Shown here: positions 50,731-59,695 of the stretch, in pieces
Position numbering within the stretch: the first letter of the stretch is position 1
Layout: each line of letters begins with the position of its first letter
Translations under genes and position numbers: made by a program
Source: Shimia sp022448905
GTDB lineage: Bacteria > Pseudomonadota > Alphaproteobacteria > Rhodobacterales > Rhodobacteraceae
DNA: 64,000 nt
NCBI RefSeq assembly: GCF_047126315.1
Contig: NZ_CP138953.1
Span: 806,001 to 870,000 of the forward strand
Direction: 5' to 3'
Notes under the pieces: generated by a model
Seen by the model: the letters and a program-made list of their open reading frames with translations, nothing else
Database searches by the model: none
Told to the model about the DNA's origin: nothing

Positions 50731-51654
50731 TTAACCCTGCGGGGTTACACCGGGGCGGGCTTTGCCGCGCTTCAATCCCAATTGCCGTTCTCGCCATATG
50801 ATCAGGATGCCCGCGGCGATCACGATGGACGCGCCGATCAGCATTTGAGGTGTCGGGATTTCGGAAAACCAGACGTAGCCGATCAGGATGGCAAACAGCA
50901 TCGCGACATAGTCAAATGGGGCTACCACAGAAGCTGGTGCAAAGCGGTAGCACGAGGTCAACATGATCTGGGCGACGCCGCCGATGAGGCCTGCGGTGAC
51001 AAGCAGTGCTGCCTGTTCCCATGTCGGGATGACCCAGCCAAACGGCAGGGTGAGCAGCGACAAGCACGAGGCCGTGAGCGAGAAGTAGAACACAATGGCT
51101 GAGGTTTGATCGGTTTGCACCAGCTTGCGGATGTGGATCTGCGCCAGCGCGCGGAAGAGGGCAGAACCCAGCACCAGCATGACGCCAACGGTGGCCATGG
51201 CGGAGGCCTGATCCGCGTCAAATATGGTCAGGCGCGGCCAGAGCACCACCGTAACACCAATAAGACCAATGCCAACAGCCGTCAGGCGGAAGGCGCGGAC
51301 CTCTTCGCCCAGGAACATGGCAGCAAAGATCACGGTCATCAGGGGCGCGGCAAAGCCAATGGCAGTGACTTCGGGCAGCGGCAGGAGCCCTAGCGCGGCA
51401 AAATTCATTGCCATCGAAGTGGTGCCAATCACCCCGCGCCAGACGTGACCCATGGCGTTGGTGACACGCAGGCCTTGCGGCATCTCCCCGCGCTGCAGGA
51501 GCCAGATGAAGATCACAAACAGCGCAAAGAAAGATCGAAAGAAAACGGCTTGGCCGGCGGGCACCTCGTCGGCGGTGGCTTTGATCAAGGCCGCCATGAT
51601 GGAAAAGAGCGCAATGGCGGTGATCTTGAAGGCAATGCCTTTGAGCGGCTGCAT
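50731..51654 (-). CDS. DMT superfamily transporter (EamA)
   Basis: 307 residues from the ATG at 51654 (MQPLKGIAFKITAIALFSIM). Ten hydrophobic segments in two EamA repeats: VPAGQAVFFRSFFALFVIFI, LPEVTAIGFAAPLMTVIFAA and SVVAPFDYVAMLFAILIGYV. Resembles the S-adenosylmethionine-uptake-like or riboflavin-like DMT groups; substrate unknown. Convergent with the HD gene, divergent from matB. Confidence 0.92.
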   Translation of the reverse strand: MQPLKGIAFKITAIALFSIMAALIKATADEVPAGQAVFFRSFFALFVIFIWLLQRGEMPQGLRVTNAMGHVWRGVIGTTSMAMNFAALGLLPLPEVTAIGFAAPLMTVIFAAMFLGEEVRAFRLTAVGIGLIGVTVVLWPRLTIFDADQASAMATVGVMLVLGSALFRALAQIHIRKLVQTDQTSAIVFYFSLTASCLSLLTLPFGWVIPTWEQAALLVTAGLIGGVAQIMLTSCYRFAPASVVAPFDYVAMLFAILIGYVWFSEIPTPQMLIGASIVIAAGILIIWRERQLGLKRGKARPGVTPQG

Positions 51655-51773
51655 GAGGATGTCCGGTGCTTGGGGTTGGCCGGACTGTGGCGCAGGGGCG
51701 TTGGAATGACAAGGCGGGCTTGATCTTTGGCGGGGGAGCGGGAAAGGTCCGTGCCAACTACGGAGGGGCCGCC

Positions 51774-53276
51774 ATGTATCAGGACAACTATTTGATTGCC
51801 GCGCTAAGCGCATCCGCCGAGGGGCGCGGGCGCGAGGTGTTTGCCGAGGTGCCGGGGCAGGACCAAGTGACTTTTGGCGGGCTGTTTGCCGGGGCGGAGC
51901 GCATGGCGGCGGCTTTGGTCACGCAGGGGGTGCAACCCGGAGACCGCGTGGCGGTGCAGGTCGAGAAGACCATCGAGGCGATCCAGCTCTATCTCGGCAC
52001 GGTCATGGCGGGGGGCGTGTTTCTGCCGCTCAATACGGCCTACACGACCTCTGAGGTGGCCTATTTCCTGGGAGATGCCACCCCGCGTGTGGTGGTCTGC
52101 GATCCTGCCAAAGCGGAAGAGATTGCACCAATTGCCAAGGGCGCAGCGGTGCTCACTCTGGATGGCGCTGGGCAGGGCAGCCTGACCGATCTGGCGGATG
52201 GTCAAACGGGGTTTGCGCCTGTGGCGCGCGGCGCGGATGATCTGGCGGCCATCCTGTATACTTCGGGCACCACGGGGCGCTCCAAAGGGGCCATGTTGAG
52301 CCATGACAACCTGCTGTCCAACTCAGAGACATTGCGGGGTTACTGGCGGTTCACCAAAAAGGATGTGCTGATCCACGCCTTGCCAATCTTCCACACGCAC
52401 GGGCTGTTTGTGGCGACCAATGTGGCGCTGCTGTCTGGGGCGTCAGTGGTGTTTCTGGCGAAGTTTGATGCGGATGCGATTTGGGACGCCATGCCCAAGG
52501 CAACCAGCCTGATGGGTGTGCCAACCTTCTACACAAGGCTGTTGAAAGACGCGCGGCTGACCAAAGAACTGGCGGCCAATATGCGGCTGTTCATTTCCGG
52601 CTCTGCGCCTTTGTTGGTGGATACGCATGAACAATGGGAGGCGCGCACCGGGCACCGGATTCTGGAGCGCTACGGCATGACCGAAACCAATATGAGCACC
52701 TCCAATCCCTACGACCGCGAGCGACGGGCGGGCACCGTGGGCTTCCCGTTGCCGGGTGTCGAGGCGCGGATTCGCGCAGATGGCGCAGAGGTGGCGCAGG
52801 GTGAGATTGGCGTGTTGGAAGTGCGCGGGCGCAATGTCTTCAAAGGCTATTGGCAAATGCCGGAGAAGACAGCGGAAGAGCTGTTGCCGGACGGCTGGTT
52901 CATCACGGGCGATTTGGCCAAGGTGGACGCGGACGGCTATGTGACCATCGTGGGGCGCTCCAAGGATCTGGTGATCACCGGCGGGTTCAATGTCTACCCC
53001 AAGGAAATCGAGTCGCTGATCGATGATCTGGATGGCGTGTTGGAAAGCGCGGTCATCGGCGTGCCACATTCGGATTTTGGCGAGGCGGTGGTGGCTGTCG
53101 TGGTGCGCTCTGATCCCACGCTGACGGAGGCGCAGGTGAGTGGGCCGTTGTCGGAGAGCCTGGCGAAATTCAAGCAGCCCAAACAGGTGATCTTCCTGCC
53201 GGAACTGCCGCGCAACACAATGGGCAAGGTGCAGAAGAAGGCGCTGCGTGAAAGCTACGCGGGGCTTTTCTCCTAA
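51774..53276 (+). CDS. matB: Malonyl-CoA synthetase (MatB-like acyl-CoA ligase)
   Basis: 501 residues from the ATG at 51774, preceded by GGAGGGG. ANL-superfamily motifs: LAAILYTSGTTGRSKGAMLS (A3), LERYGMTETNMSTSNPYDRE (A5), GWFITGDLAKVDADGYVTIVG (A7) and RNTMGKVQKKALRE with the catalytic Lys (A10). MatB-type proteins carry the TNMSTSNPYDGERRAG-like signature, seen here with one change, pointing to malonate or methylmalonate. No malonyl-CoA decarboxylase gene is adjacent, so the role may be acyl supply or malonate scavenging. Confidence 0.88.
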   Translation: MYQDNYLIAALSASAEGRGREVFAEVPGQDQVTFGGLFAGAERMAAALVTQGVQPGDRVAVQVEKTIEAIQLYLGTVMAGGVFLPLNTAYTTSEVAYFLGDATPRVVVCDPAKAEEIAPIAKGAAVLTLDGAGQGSLTDLADGQTGFAPVARGADDLAAILYTSGTTGRSKGAMLSHDNLLSNSETLRGYWRFTKKDVLIHALPIFHTHGLFVATNVALLSGASVVFLAKFDADAIWDAMPKATSLMGVPTFYTRLLKDARLTKELAANMRLFISGSAPLLVDTHEQWEARTGHRILERYGMTETNMSTSNPYDRERRAGTVGFPLPGVEARIRADGAEVAQGEIGVLEVRGRNVFKGYWQMPEKTAEELLPDGWFITGDLAKVDADGYVTIVGRSKDLVITGGFNVYPKEIESLIDDLDGVLESAVIGVPHSDFGEAVVAVVVRSDPTLTEAQVSGPLSESLAKFKQPKQVIFLPELPRNTMGKVQKKALRESYAGLFS

Positions 53277-53284
53277 AGCAAAAC

Positions 53285-53302
53285 GGGGGCCGATTGGCCC
53301 CC
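53285..53302. terminator. Terminator between convergent matB and ilvE
   Basis: GGGGGCC (53285-53291), loop GATT, GGCCCCC (53296-53302). On the minus strand it is followed by GTTTTGC, and on the plus strand by a weaker T-rich stretch. Confidence 0.85.
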
Positions 53303-53327
53303 GCTTCGATTTGATCTTTTGTGCAGC

Positions 53328-54197
53328 TTACGCGCGCACAAGCTTCTCGTAGGACTCGGCGATGTCGCGGGTGATGTCGCCCACTTCAAAGGTGTAGTCG
53401 CCAATCTGACCTACCGGGGTCACCTCGGCGGCGGTGCCGGTCAGCCAGCACTGCTCAAAGTCGGCAAGTTCCTCTGGCATGATGTGGCGCTCGATCACGT
53501 TGATGCCTTTGTCTTTCAGCATGCCAATCACGGTCTGACGGGTGATGCCGTTCAGGAAGCAATCCGGGGTTGGCGTGTGCACTTCGCCGTCTTTCACGAA
53601 GAAGATGTTGGCGCCGGTCGCCTCGGCCACATAGCCACGGTAGTCCATGAACAGGGCGTCCGAGCAGCCTTTGGCCTCTGCCTTGTGCTTGGAGATGGTG
53701 CAGATCATGTAGAGACCCGCCGCCTTGGCGTGCACCGGGATGGTTTCCGGGCTTGGGCGTTTCCATTCCGCGATGTCGAGCTTGGCGCCCTGCATTTTGG
53801 CGTCGCCATAGTAGGCACCCCAAGGCCAGATCGCGATGGCAACGCGGACAGGGTTGGCCGCAGACGCGACACCCATGTCTTCCCCGGAGCCGCGCCACAC
53901 AACAACACGCACATAGGCATCTTCAAGGCCGGACTTCTTCAGGGTTTCCTGCTTGGCCGCTTCCAACTCTTCCAGAGAGATCGGCATCGGCATGTCGAGA
54001 GCTTCGGCAGATTTGAACAGGCGTTCGTTGTGCTCGCGGCTCTTGAAAATCTTGCCGTTGTAGGCACGTTCGCCTTCAAAGACGGAGCTTGCGTAATGCA
54101 GCGCGTGGCTCAGGACGTGGACCTTGGCCTCGCGCCAGTCAACAAACTCGCCATCCATCCAGATGACGCCGTCACGATCGTCATATGCACCAGCCAT
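53328..54197 (-). CDS. ilvE: Branched-chain amino acid aminotransferase
   Basis: 289 residues, PLP fold type IV. Start AGAYDDRDGVIWMDGEFVDW; HALHYASSVFEGERAYNG is typical of IlvE; the PLP Lys lies in ICTISKHKAEAKGCSDALFM; EATGANIFFVKDGEVHTPTP and the C-terminal LTGTAAEVTPVGQIGDYTF follow. Catalyses the last step of valine, leucine and isoleucine synthesis. Divergent from petP; a TTGACA at 54315-54320 on the minus strand may be its -35 element. Confidence 0.96.
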   Translation of the reverse strand: MAGAYDDRDGVIWMDGEFVDWREAKVHVLSHALHYASSVFEGERAYNGKIFKSREHNERLFKSAEALDMPMPISLEELEAAKQETLKKSGLEDAYVRVVVWRGSGEDMGVASAANPVRVAIAIWPWGAYYGDAKMQGAKLDIAEWKRPSPETIPVHAKAAGLYMICTISKHKAEAKGCSDALFMDYRGYVAEATGANIFFVKDGEVHTPTPDCFLNGITRQTVIGMLKDKGINVIERHIMPEELADFEQCWLTGTAAEVTPVGQIGDYTFEVGDITRDIAESYEKLVRA

Positions 54198-54375
54198 GGT
54201 CGTTCCTTTCGCTTACCAAAGGGCTTTCAGTTTTTCATTTGTTGCGCGCCATATGGCCGAAACGGTCATAAAATTGCGCAAATCCTGCGATTCGCTACCA
54301 GTTAGCGCTTGGAGTGTCAACAAAGCTGACGTATTGTGACGGGCAAACCTGTCAATTGTGATGCTGGAGGGCCAA

Positions 54376-54873
54376 ATGAGCGATCCAATTCGGAGTGAGA
54401 ACCTGCTTTATCTCACCGATGAGCAGCTGCGGCAGGGGATTGAGGCGATGTATTTTGCCTATCGCGGCTTCACCGCGGATCCGGACCGAATCCTTGAGAG
54501 CATGGCCTATGGGCGGGCGCATCATCGCGCGATTCACTTCATCAACCGCGCGCCGGGCACCACGGTGACCAATCTGCTCGACATACTGGGGGTGACCAAA
54601 CAGTCACTCAATCGTGTGTTGCGCACTTTGATCGAAGATGGGCTTGTGGAAAGTCGCGTGGGCACGTCTGATCGGCGGGAGCGGAACCTGTTTCTGACTG
54701 AAGAAGGTACGGCGTTGGAGCATCGTTTGTCGGACGCGCAGCGGGTGCGAATGCGCACGGCGTTTCGGGAGGCGGGACCGGAGGATGTGGCCGGGTTCCG
54801 GCGGGTGCTTGAGGCGATGATGGAAGGTGAAATGAAACGGCAATATCTGTCCTTGCGTGAGTCAGGCAAATGA
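54376..54873 (+). CDS. petP: MarR-family regulator PetP
   Basis: 165 residues from the ATG at 54376 with GGAGGG upstream. Winged-helix MarR fold: RAPGTTVTNLLDILGVTKQS (recognition helix) and VGTSDRRERNLFLTEEG (wing). The 4-bp overlap with a PhoB-like response regulator gene identifies the petP-petR pair described in Rhodobacter capsulatus, where both are needed for growth and cytochrome bc1 gene expression was first implicated. The bc1 genes are not next to it here. Confidence 0.85.
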   Translation: MSDPIRSENLLYLTDEQLRQGIEAMYFAYRGFTADPDRILESMAYGRAHHRAIHFINRAPGTTVTNLLDILGVTKQSLNRVLRTLIEDGLVESRVGTSDRRERNLFLTEEGTALEHRLSDAQRVRMRTAFREAGPEDVAGFRRVLEAMMEGEMKRQYLSLRESGK

Positions 54874-55571
54874 AAGACATCGATCCCCACCTGCTGATTG
54901 TGGATGATGACGAGCGTATTCGCGAACTTCTGCGGAAGTTTCTGATGCGCAACGGGTTTCTGGTGTCCGCCGCCCGCGATGCGGCGCATGCGCGGCGGAT
55001 TCTGTCAGGGCTGGATTTTGACCTGATTGTGCTCGACGTGATGATGCCGGGTGAGGATGGCATGAGCCTGACCCGTGGCATTCGCGAGACCTCGCAGACG
55101 CCAATTATGTTGTTGACCGCCAAGGGTGAGACCGAAGATCGGATTACGGGACTTGAGGCCGGGGCGGATGACTATCTGGCAAAGCCGTTTGAGCCAAAAG
55201 AGCTGTTGTTGCGGATCAATGCCATTCTGCGGCGGATGCCGGAGGTGGATGAGGCCGCCACGGTGCCCAAGGTGCTACATCTGGGTGGCATTCGCTATGA
55301 CATTGATCGGGGCGAGATGTGGCAAGGCGAAGAGCCTGTGCGTCTGACCGCCACTGAGAGCCAGCTGATGAAAATCTTCTCGAAAACACCGGGCGAGGCC
55401 GTCAGCCGCGGCAAACTGGTGGAGGAGTTGGGCCGGGACAAAGGTCAGGCGCAGGAGCGGGCGGTGGATGTGCAGATCACCCGTTTGCGCCGCAAGATTG
55501 AGGAAGACCCGAAACAGCCACGTTTCCTGCAAACCGTGCGCGGGGCGGGGTACATGCTGGCGCCGGACTGA
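54870..55571 (+). CDS. petR: OmpR/PhoB-family response regulator PetR
   Basis: 233 residues. Receiver domain with the phosphoacceptor Asp56 in LIVLDVMMPGEDG, the acidic pair in LLIVDDDERI and Lys in DDYLAKPFEPKELL; the winged-helix DNA-binding domain has RLTATESQLMKIF and DVQITRLRRKIEEDPKQPRF. Coupled to petP. No adjacent sensor kinase, so the partner kinase is elsewhere or the regulator acts without one, as proposed for PetR. Confidence 0.88.
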   Translation: MKDIDPHLLIVDDDERIRELLRKFLMRNGFLVSAARDAAHARRILSGLDFDLIVLDVMMPGEDGMSLTRGIRETSQTPIMLLTAKGETEDRITGLEAGADDYLAKPFEPKELLLRINAILRRMPEVDEAATVPKVLHLGGIRYDIDRGEMWQGEEPVRLTATESQLMKIFSKTPGEAVSRGKLVEELGRDKGQAQERAVDVQITRLRRKIEEDPKQPRFLQTVRGAGYMLAPD

Positions 55572-55618
55572 TCTGGCCGCGTAGCACGCACAACACATAG
55601 AATTTGGGGGGGAGTGGC

Positions 55619-56554
55619 ATGGCCACAGCGTTGTTCAGTCACCAGAGTTCGTTGCAGCACCAGACGCCTGCGGGCCATGCGGAGCAGGTTGCGCGGATCG
55701 AGCATATTCAGGCGGCGTTGAAGGCGGCCCAGTTCGACGGGTTGGATCGGCGCGAGGCGCCGGAGTGTTCGGACGCCGATATTCTGCTGTGCCATCCCCG
55801 GAGCCATCTGGAGGCCATCACAGCAGCGGAGCCGGCAAGCGGCATTATAGCGTTGGACGAAGACACCTATATGTCGCCAGGCTCGACACTGGCGGCGCGG
55901 CACGGGGTTGGCGGCTGTCTGGCGGCGGTGGATGCGGTGCTGGCGGGGGAGGTGGGCAATGCCTTTGTGGCCTGCCGTCCGCCGGGGCATCATGCGGAGC
56001 AGAGCAAACCCATGGGGTTTTGTTTGTTTGGTACGGCCGCGATTGCGGCGAAACATGCGCTGGAACGTCATGGGCTGAGCCGGGTGGCGGTGGTGGATTT
56101 TGATGTGCACCATGGCAATGGCACGCAGGCGCTGTTGTGGGACGAACCGCGCAGCCTGTTCATTGGCAGTCATCAGAACCCGCTGTGGCCAGGCACCGGT
56201 ATGCCGGAGGAAACTGGCGCGCAGGGTAATGTGATGAACCTGCCATTGCCGCCACACAGTGACGGGCGGCTGATGCGGGCGACCTATGAGGCGGAGGTGT
56301 TTCCGGCCTTGGAGGCGTTTGAACCGGAATTGCTGATCCTGTCAGCAGGCTTTGATGCGCATAAGGATGATCCCTTGGCGCAGTTGGAATGGAATGAGGA
56401 AGACTTTGTCTGGCTGACGGAGCGCTTGTGTGATGTGGCCGAGAAACACTGTCACGGGCGCGTGGTCTCGACTTTGGAAGGTGGATATGATCTGAACGCT
56501 TTGGCAGCGTCCGTAGCGGCGCATGTTGAGGTTTTGATGGAGAGAGCCGGATGA
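55619..56554 (+). CDS. Histone deacetylase-like amidohydrolase
   Basis: 311 residues from the ATG at 55619, preceded by GGGGGGAG. Zn-dependent arginase/deacetylase motifs: ACRPPGHHAEQSKPMGFC, VDFDVHHGNGTQ (metal ligands), LSAGFDAHKDDPL and STLEGGYDL. Bacterial members deacylate acetyl-polyamines, acetoin-related or protein substrates; the true substrate is unknown. The stop overlaps the xseB start by 4 bp, and this order is common in Rhodobacterales. Confidence 0.94.
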   Translation: MATALFSHQSSLQHQTPAGHAEQVARIEHIQAALKAAQFDGLDRREAPECSDADILLCHPRSHLEAITAAEPASGIIALDEDTYMSPGSTLAARHGVGGCLAAVDAVLAGEVGNAFVACRPPGHHAEQSKPMGFCLFGTAAIAAKHALERHGLSRVAVVDFDVHHGNGTQALLWDEPRSLFIGSHQNPLWPGTGMPEETGAQGNVMNLPLPPHSDGRLMRATYEAEVFPALEAFEPELLILSAGFDAHKDDPLAQLEWNEEDFVWLTERLCDVAEKHCHGRVVSTLEGGYDLNALAASVAAHVEVLMERAG

Positions 56555-56793
56555 GCGACACACCTGTGGAAGAGATGAGCTTTGAAGCGGCAATGCGCGA
56601 GCTGGAGCAGGTTGTGGGCCAGTTGGAGCGCGGCGACGTTGAACTGGAGAAATCCATTGCGCTTTATGAGCGTGGCGCGGCGTTGAAGGCCCGCTGTGAA
56701 GCAAAGCTCAAAGAGGCCGAAGAAAAGGTCGCAGCGATCACTTTGGATGGCAATGGCAATCCGGCCGGTTTGACACCGGTTGAGGGTATGTAA
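56551..56793 (+). CDS. xseB: Exodeoxyribonuclease VII small subunit
   Basis: 80 residues: MSFEAAMRELEQVVGQLERG, then ELEKSIALYERGAALKARCE and the C-terminal AEEKVAAIT, the standard XseB two-helix protein. Partners XseA (not in the window). Lies directly upstream of ispA, as in many bacteria. Confidence 0.96.
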   Translation: MSDTPVEEMSFEAAMRELEQVVGQLERGDVELEKSIALYERGAALKARCEAKLKEAEEKVAAITLDGNGNPAGLTPVEGM

Positions 56794-56819
56794 GCCAACT
56801 GTTCAGCCGCGGGGCCGCG

Positions 56820-57689
56820 ATGTTTGAAACACGTTTGAAAGAGGCCGCCACGCAAGTGGAGGCCCATTTGCTTGAAGTGATGGCACCGTTTGGCGATTTG
56901 CCAGTGGTGGACGCTATGCGCTATGCCAGTGCAGGCGGTAAACGGCTGCGGGCGTTTCTGGTGCTGGAAAGCGCGCGGTTGCATGGGGTTGACCCAAAAC
57001 AGGCGATTTGGCCGGCGACGGCGATTGAGGCGATGCACGCCTATTCGCTGGTGCATGATGACCTGCCTTGCATGGATGATGATAACATACGGCGCGGGCT
57101 GCCGACCACGCACATCAAGTGGGACGAATGCACCGCTGTGCTGGCGGGAGATGCATTGCAGACCTTGGCGTTTGAATGTGTGTCGCGCGATGAGTGTCAC
57201 GAGGATTCCGCTGTGCGGGCCGAGTTGACGGTGTCATTGGCACGGGCTGCTGGCGCGCAGGGCATGGTACTGGGGCAAGCGTTGGACATCGCGGCGGAAA
57301 CCGCGCCGGTGCCTTTGACGCTGGAAGAAATCACGCGACTTCAGGCTGGTAAGACCGGCGCGTTGATTGCCTGGTCTGCGACTGCGGGCGCTGTGATGGG
57401 CAAGGCCGATATCGAGCCGTTGATGCGCTATTCGCTGGACCTTGGGTTGGCGTTTCAGATTGCGGACGACATTCTGGATGTGGAAGGCGATGCTGAGAAA
57501 GTTGGCAAGGCGGTGGGTAAGGATGCCGACGCTGGCAAAGCCACCTTTGTGTCGTTGCTGGGCTTGGATGGCGCCAAACAGCGGGCGCAGTCTCTGGTCT
57601 CGGATGCTTGTGACGCATTGGACGTCTATGGCGACGCGGCGGATTGCTTGCGGGAGGCGGCGCGGTTCGTTATCTCGCGAGATAACTGA
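56820..57689 (+). CDS. ispA: Farnesyl diphosphate synthase
   Basis: 289 residues. First Asp-rich motif LVHDDLPCMDDDNIRRG and second QIADDILDVEGDAEK; GGKRLRAFLVLE and TGALIAWSATAGAVM are standard. Condenses IPP with DMAPP and GPP to farnesyl diphosphate. Followed 14 bp later by dxs, so precursor supply and elongation are co-expressed. Confidence 0.96.
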   Translation: MFETRLKEAATQVEAHLLEVMAPFGDLPVVDAMRYASAGGKRLRAFLVLESARLHGVDPKQAIWPATAIEAMHAYSLVHDDLPCMDDDNIRRGLPTTHIKWDECTAVLAGDALQTLAFECVSRDECHEDSAVRAELTVSLARAAGAQGMVLGQALDIAAETAPVPLTLEEITRLQAGKTGALIAWSATAGAVMGKADIEPLMRYSLDLGLAFQIADDILDVEGDAEKVGKAVGKDADAGKATFVSLLGLDGAKQRAQSLVSDACDALDVYGDAADCLREAARFVISRDN

Positions 57690-57703
57690 CGGAAGGCGCA
57701 TCA

Positions 57704-59632
57704 ATGGCTGCCAGACCCCACACCCCTTTGCTGGATCAGGTGAACCTGCCTGAAGACCTGAAACGGTTTTCAGACAGCGAGCTGTCACAGATTGCCGATG
57801 AGTTGCGGGCGGAGACCATATCCACGGTGAGTGAAACCGGAGGGCATCTTGGCGCGGGCCTGGGTGTTGTGGAGCTGACGGTCGCGCTGCATGCGGTGTT
57901 TGACATGCCGCGTGACAAGCTGATCTGGGACGTGGGCCACCAATGTTACCCTCATAAGATTTTGACCGGCCGGCGTGATCGGATTCGCACCCTGCGTCAG
58001 GAAGGCGGGCTGTCCGGGTTCACCAAACGCAGTGAGAGCGTGTTTGATCCCTTTGGCGCAGCGCATAGTTCGACGTCGATTTCCGCTGCGTTGGGATTTG
58101 CGGTGGCGCGCGATCTTGGCGGGGAGTGTGACGGTGGTCTTGGTGATGTGATTGCGGTGATTGGCGATGGGGCGATCACGGCGGGCATGGCCTATGAGGC
58201 GATGAACAACGCCGGTCACCTGGGCAAGCGTATGTTTGTGATCCTCAATGACAACGACATGTCGATTGCGCCGCCTGTTGGGGCGTTGAGTGTGTATCTG
58301 TCCCGGCTTTATGCAGGGGCGCCGTTTCAGGAGCTGAAGTCCGCTGCCAAAGCCGCGACCAGCCTGTTGCCTCAGCCATTGCGGACCGGAGCCAAACGGA
58401 CCCGCGACGCGCTTAAAGGCCTGACGATGGGTGGCACGCTGTTTGAGCAGCTTGGGTTCTCATATGTCGGGCCGATTGACGGGCACGATATGGACCAGCT
58501 CTTGCCGCTGTTGCGCAGTTTGCGAGAGCGGGCCACTGGGCCGGTATTGCTGCATGTGAACACCAAAAAGGGCAAAGGTTATGCCCCGGCAGAAGCGGCG
58601 TATGACAAGGGGCATGCCACCGCCAAGTTTGATGTCTCCACCGGCAAGCAGCAGAAGGCGAAATCCAACGCCCCAAGCTACACGTCTGTGTTTTCCCAAG
58701 CGCTCCTGGAGGCTGCCGCAGAGGATGACCGGATTTGCGCGGTAACAGCGGCAATGCCGGATGGCACAGGGCTGAAATTGTTTGCTGAGCGCTACCCAAG
58801 CCGGTGTTTTGATGTGGCGATTGCCGAGCAGCACGGAGTGACTTTCTCCGCCGCTTTGGCTGCGGGCGGGATGAAACCCTTCTGTGCGATCTATTCGACG
58901 TTTTTGCAGCGCGCCTATGATCAGGTGGTGCATGATGTTGCCATTCAACGTCTGCCGGTGCGGTTTGCAATTGACCGCGCAGGGCTGGTTGGCGCGGATG
59001 GCGCCACCCATGCGGGCAGTTTTGACATCGCCTATTTGGCGAACCTGCCGGGCATGGTGGTGATGGCGGCGGCGGATGAAGCTGAGTTGAAGCATATGGT
59101 GGCCACAGCGGCGGCCTATGATGATGGCCCTATCGCATTCCGCTACCCTCGTGGCGAAGCGGTGGGCGTGGAGTTGCCGGAGCGGGGCGAGGTGCTGGAG
59201 ATCGGCAAGGGGCGTGTGGTGCAGGCGGGCAAGCGGGTTGCGTTGCTGTCCTTTGGCACGCGGTTGGAAGAAACCAAGAAGGCGGCCGAGAGGCTGGCGG
59301 CGCAGGACATCACCCCGACGATTGCGGATGCGCGGTTTGCCAAGCCTTTGGACCGGGGGATGATCCTAGATTTGGCAGCTAATCATGAAGCGCTGATCAC
59401 CATTGAAGAGGGCGCAGTGGGCGGCTTTGGCAGCCATGTGGCGCAGTTATTGGCAGACGAAGGCGTGTTTGATGGCGGGCTGAAATACCGCTCAATGGTG
59501 CTGCCGGATACCTTCATTGATCAGGCCAGCCCGAAGGCGATGTACGATGTGGCGGCAATGAATGCGGAGCACATTGAGGCGAAGGTGCTGGACGCGCTCG
59601 GCATCACAACGCCAGACAACACGCTTGCCTAA
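57704..59632 (+). CDS. dxs: 1-deoxy-D-xylulose-5-phosphate synthase
   Basis: 642 residues. The thiamine diphosphate domain has HSSTSISAALGFAVARDL and IGDGAITAGMAYEAMNNAGH; the pyrimidine domain has AEQHGVTFSAALAAGGMKPF and DRAGLVGADGATHAGSFDIA; the C-terminal transketolase domain ends with EEGAVGGFGSHVAQLL. First step of the MEP pathway, from pyruvate and glyceraldehyde 3-phosphate. Operon with ispA. Confidence 0.98.
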   Translation: MAARPHTPLLDQVNLPEDLKRFSDSELSQIADELRAETISTVSETGGHLGAGLGVVELTVALHAVFDMPRDKLIWDVGHQCYPHKILTGRRDRIRTLRQEGGLSGFTKRSESVFDPFGAAHSSTSISAALGFAVARDLGGECDGGLGDVIAVIGDGAITAGMAYEAMNNAGHLGKRMFVILNDNDMSIAPPVGALSVYLSRLYAGAPFQELKSAAKAATSLLPQPLRTGAKRTRDALKGLTMGGTLFEQLGFSYVGPIDGHDMDQLLPLLRSLRERATGPVLLHVNTKKGKGYAPAEAAYDKGHATAKFDVSTGKQQKAKSNAPSYTSVFSQALLEAAAEDDRICAVTAAMPDGTGLKLFAERYPSRCFDVAIAEQHGVTFSAALAAGGMKPFCAIYSTFLQRAYDQVVHDVAIQRLPVRFAIDRAGLVGADGATHAGSFDIAYLANLPGMVVMAAADEAELKHMVATAAAYDDGPIAFRYPRGEAVGVELPERGEVLEIGKGRVVQAGKRVALLSFGTRLEETKKAAERLAAQDITPTIADARFAKPLDRGMILDLAANHEALITIEEGAVGGFGSHVAQLLADEGVFDGGLKYRSMVLPDTFIDQASPKAMYDVAAMNAEHIEAKVLDALGITTPDNTLA

Positions 59633-59646
59633 GACAGGACTGGAGC

Positions 59647-59692
59647 GGGGGCCAGCCCCCCGCACCCCCGAGATACTTGGGGAATGAGAAAG
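59647..59692 (+). repeat. Dispersed GC-rich intergenic repeat, copy 2
   Basis: GGGGGCCAGCCCCC hairpin followed by CACCCCCGAGATACTTGGGG and ATGAGAAAG. It lies between convergent dxs and the next gene and may act as a terminator. Closest relative is the inverted copy at 63620. Confidence 0.65.
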
Positions 59693-59695
59693 CGC

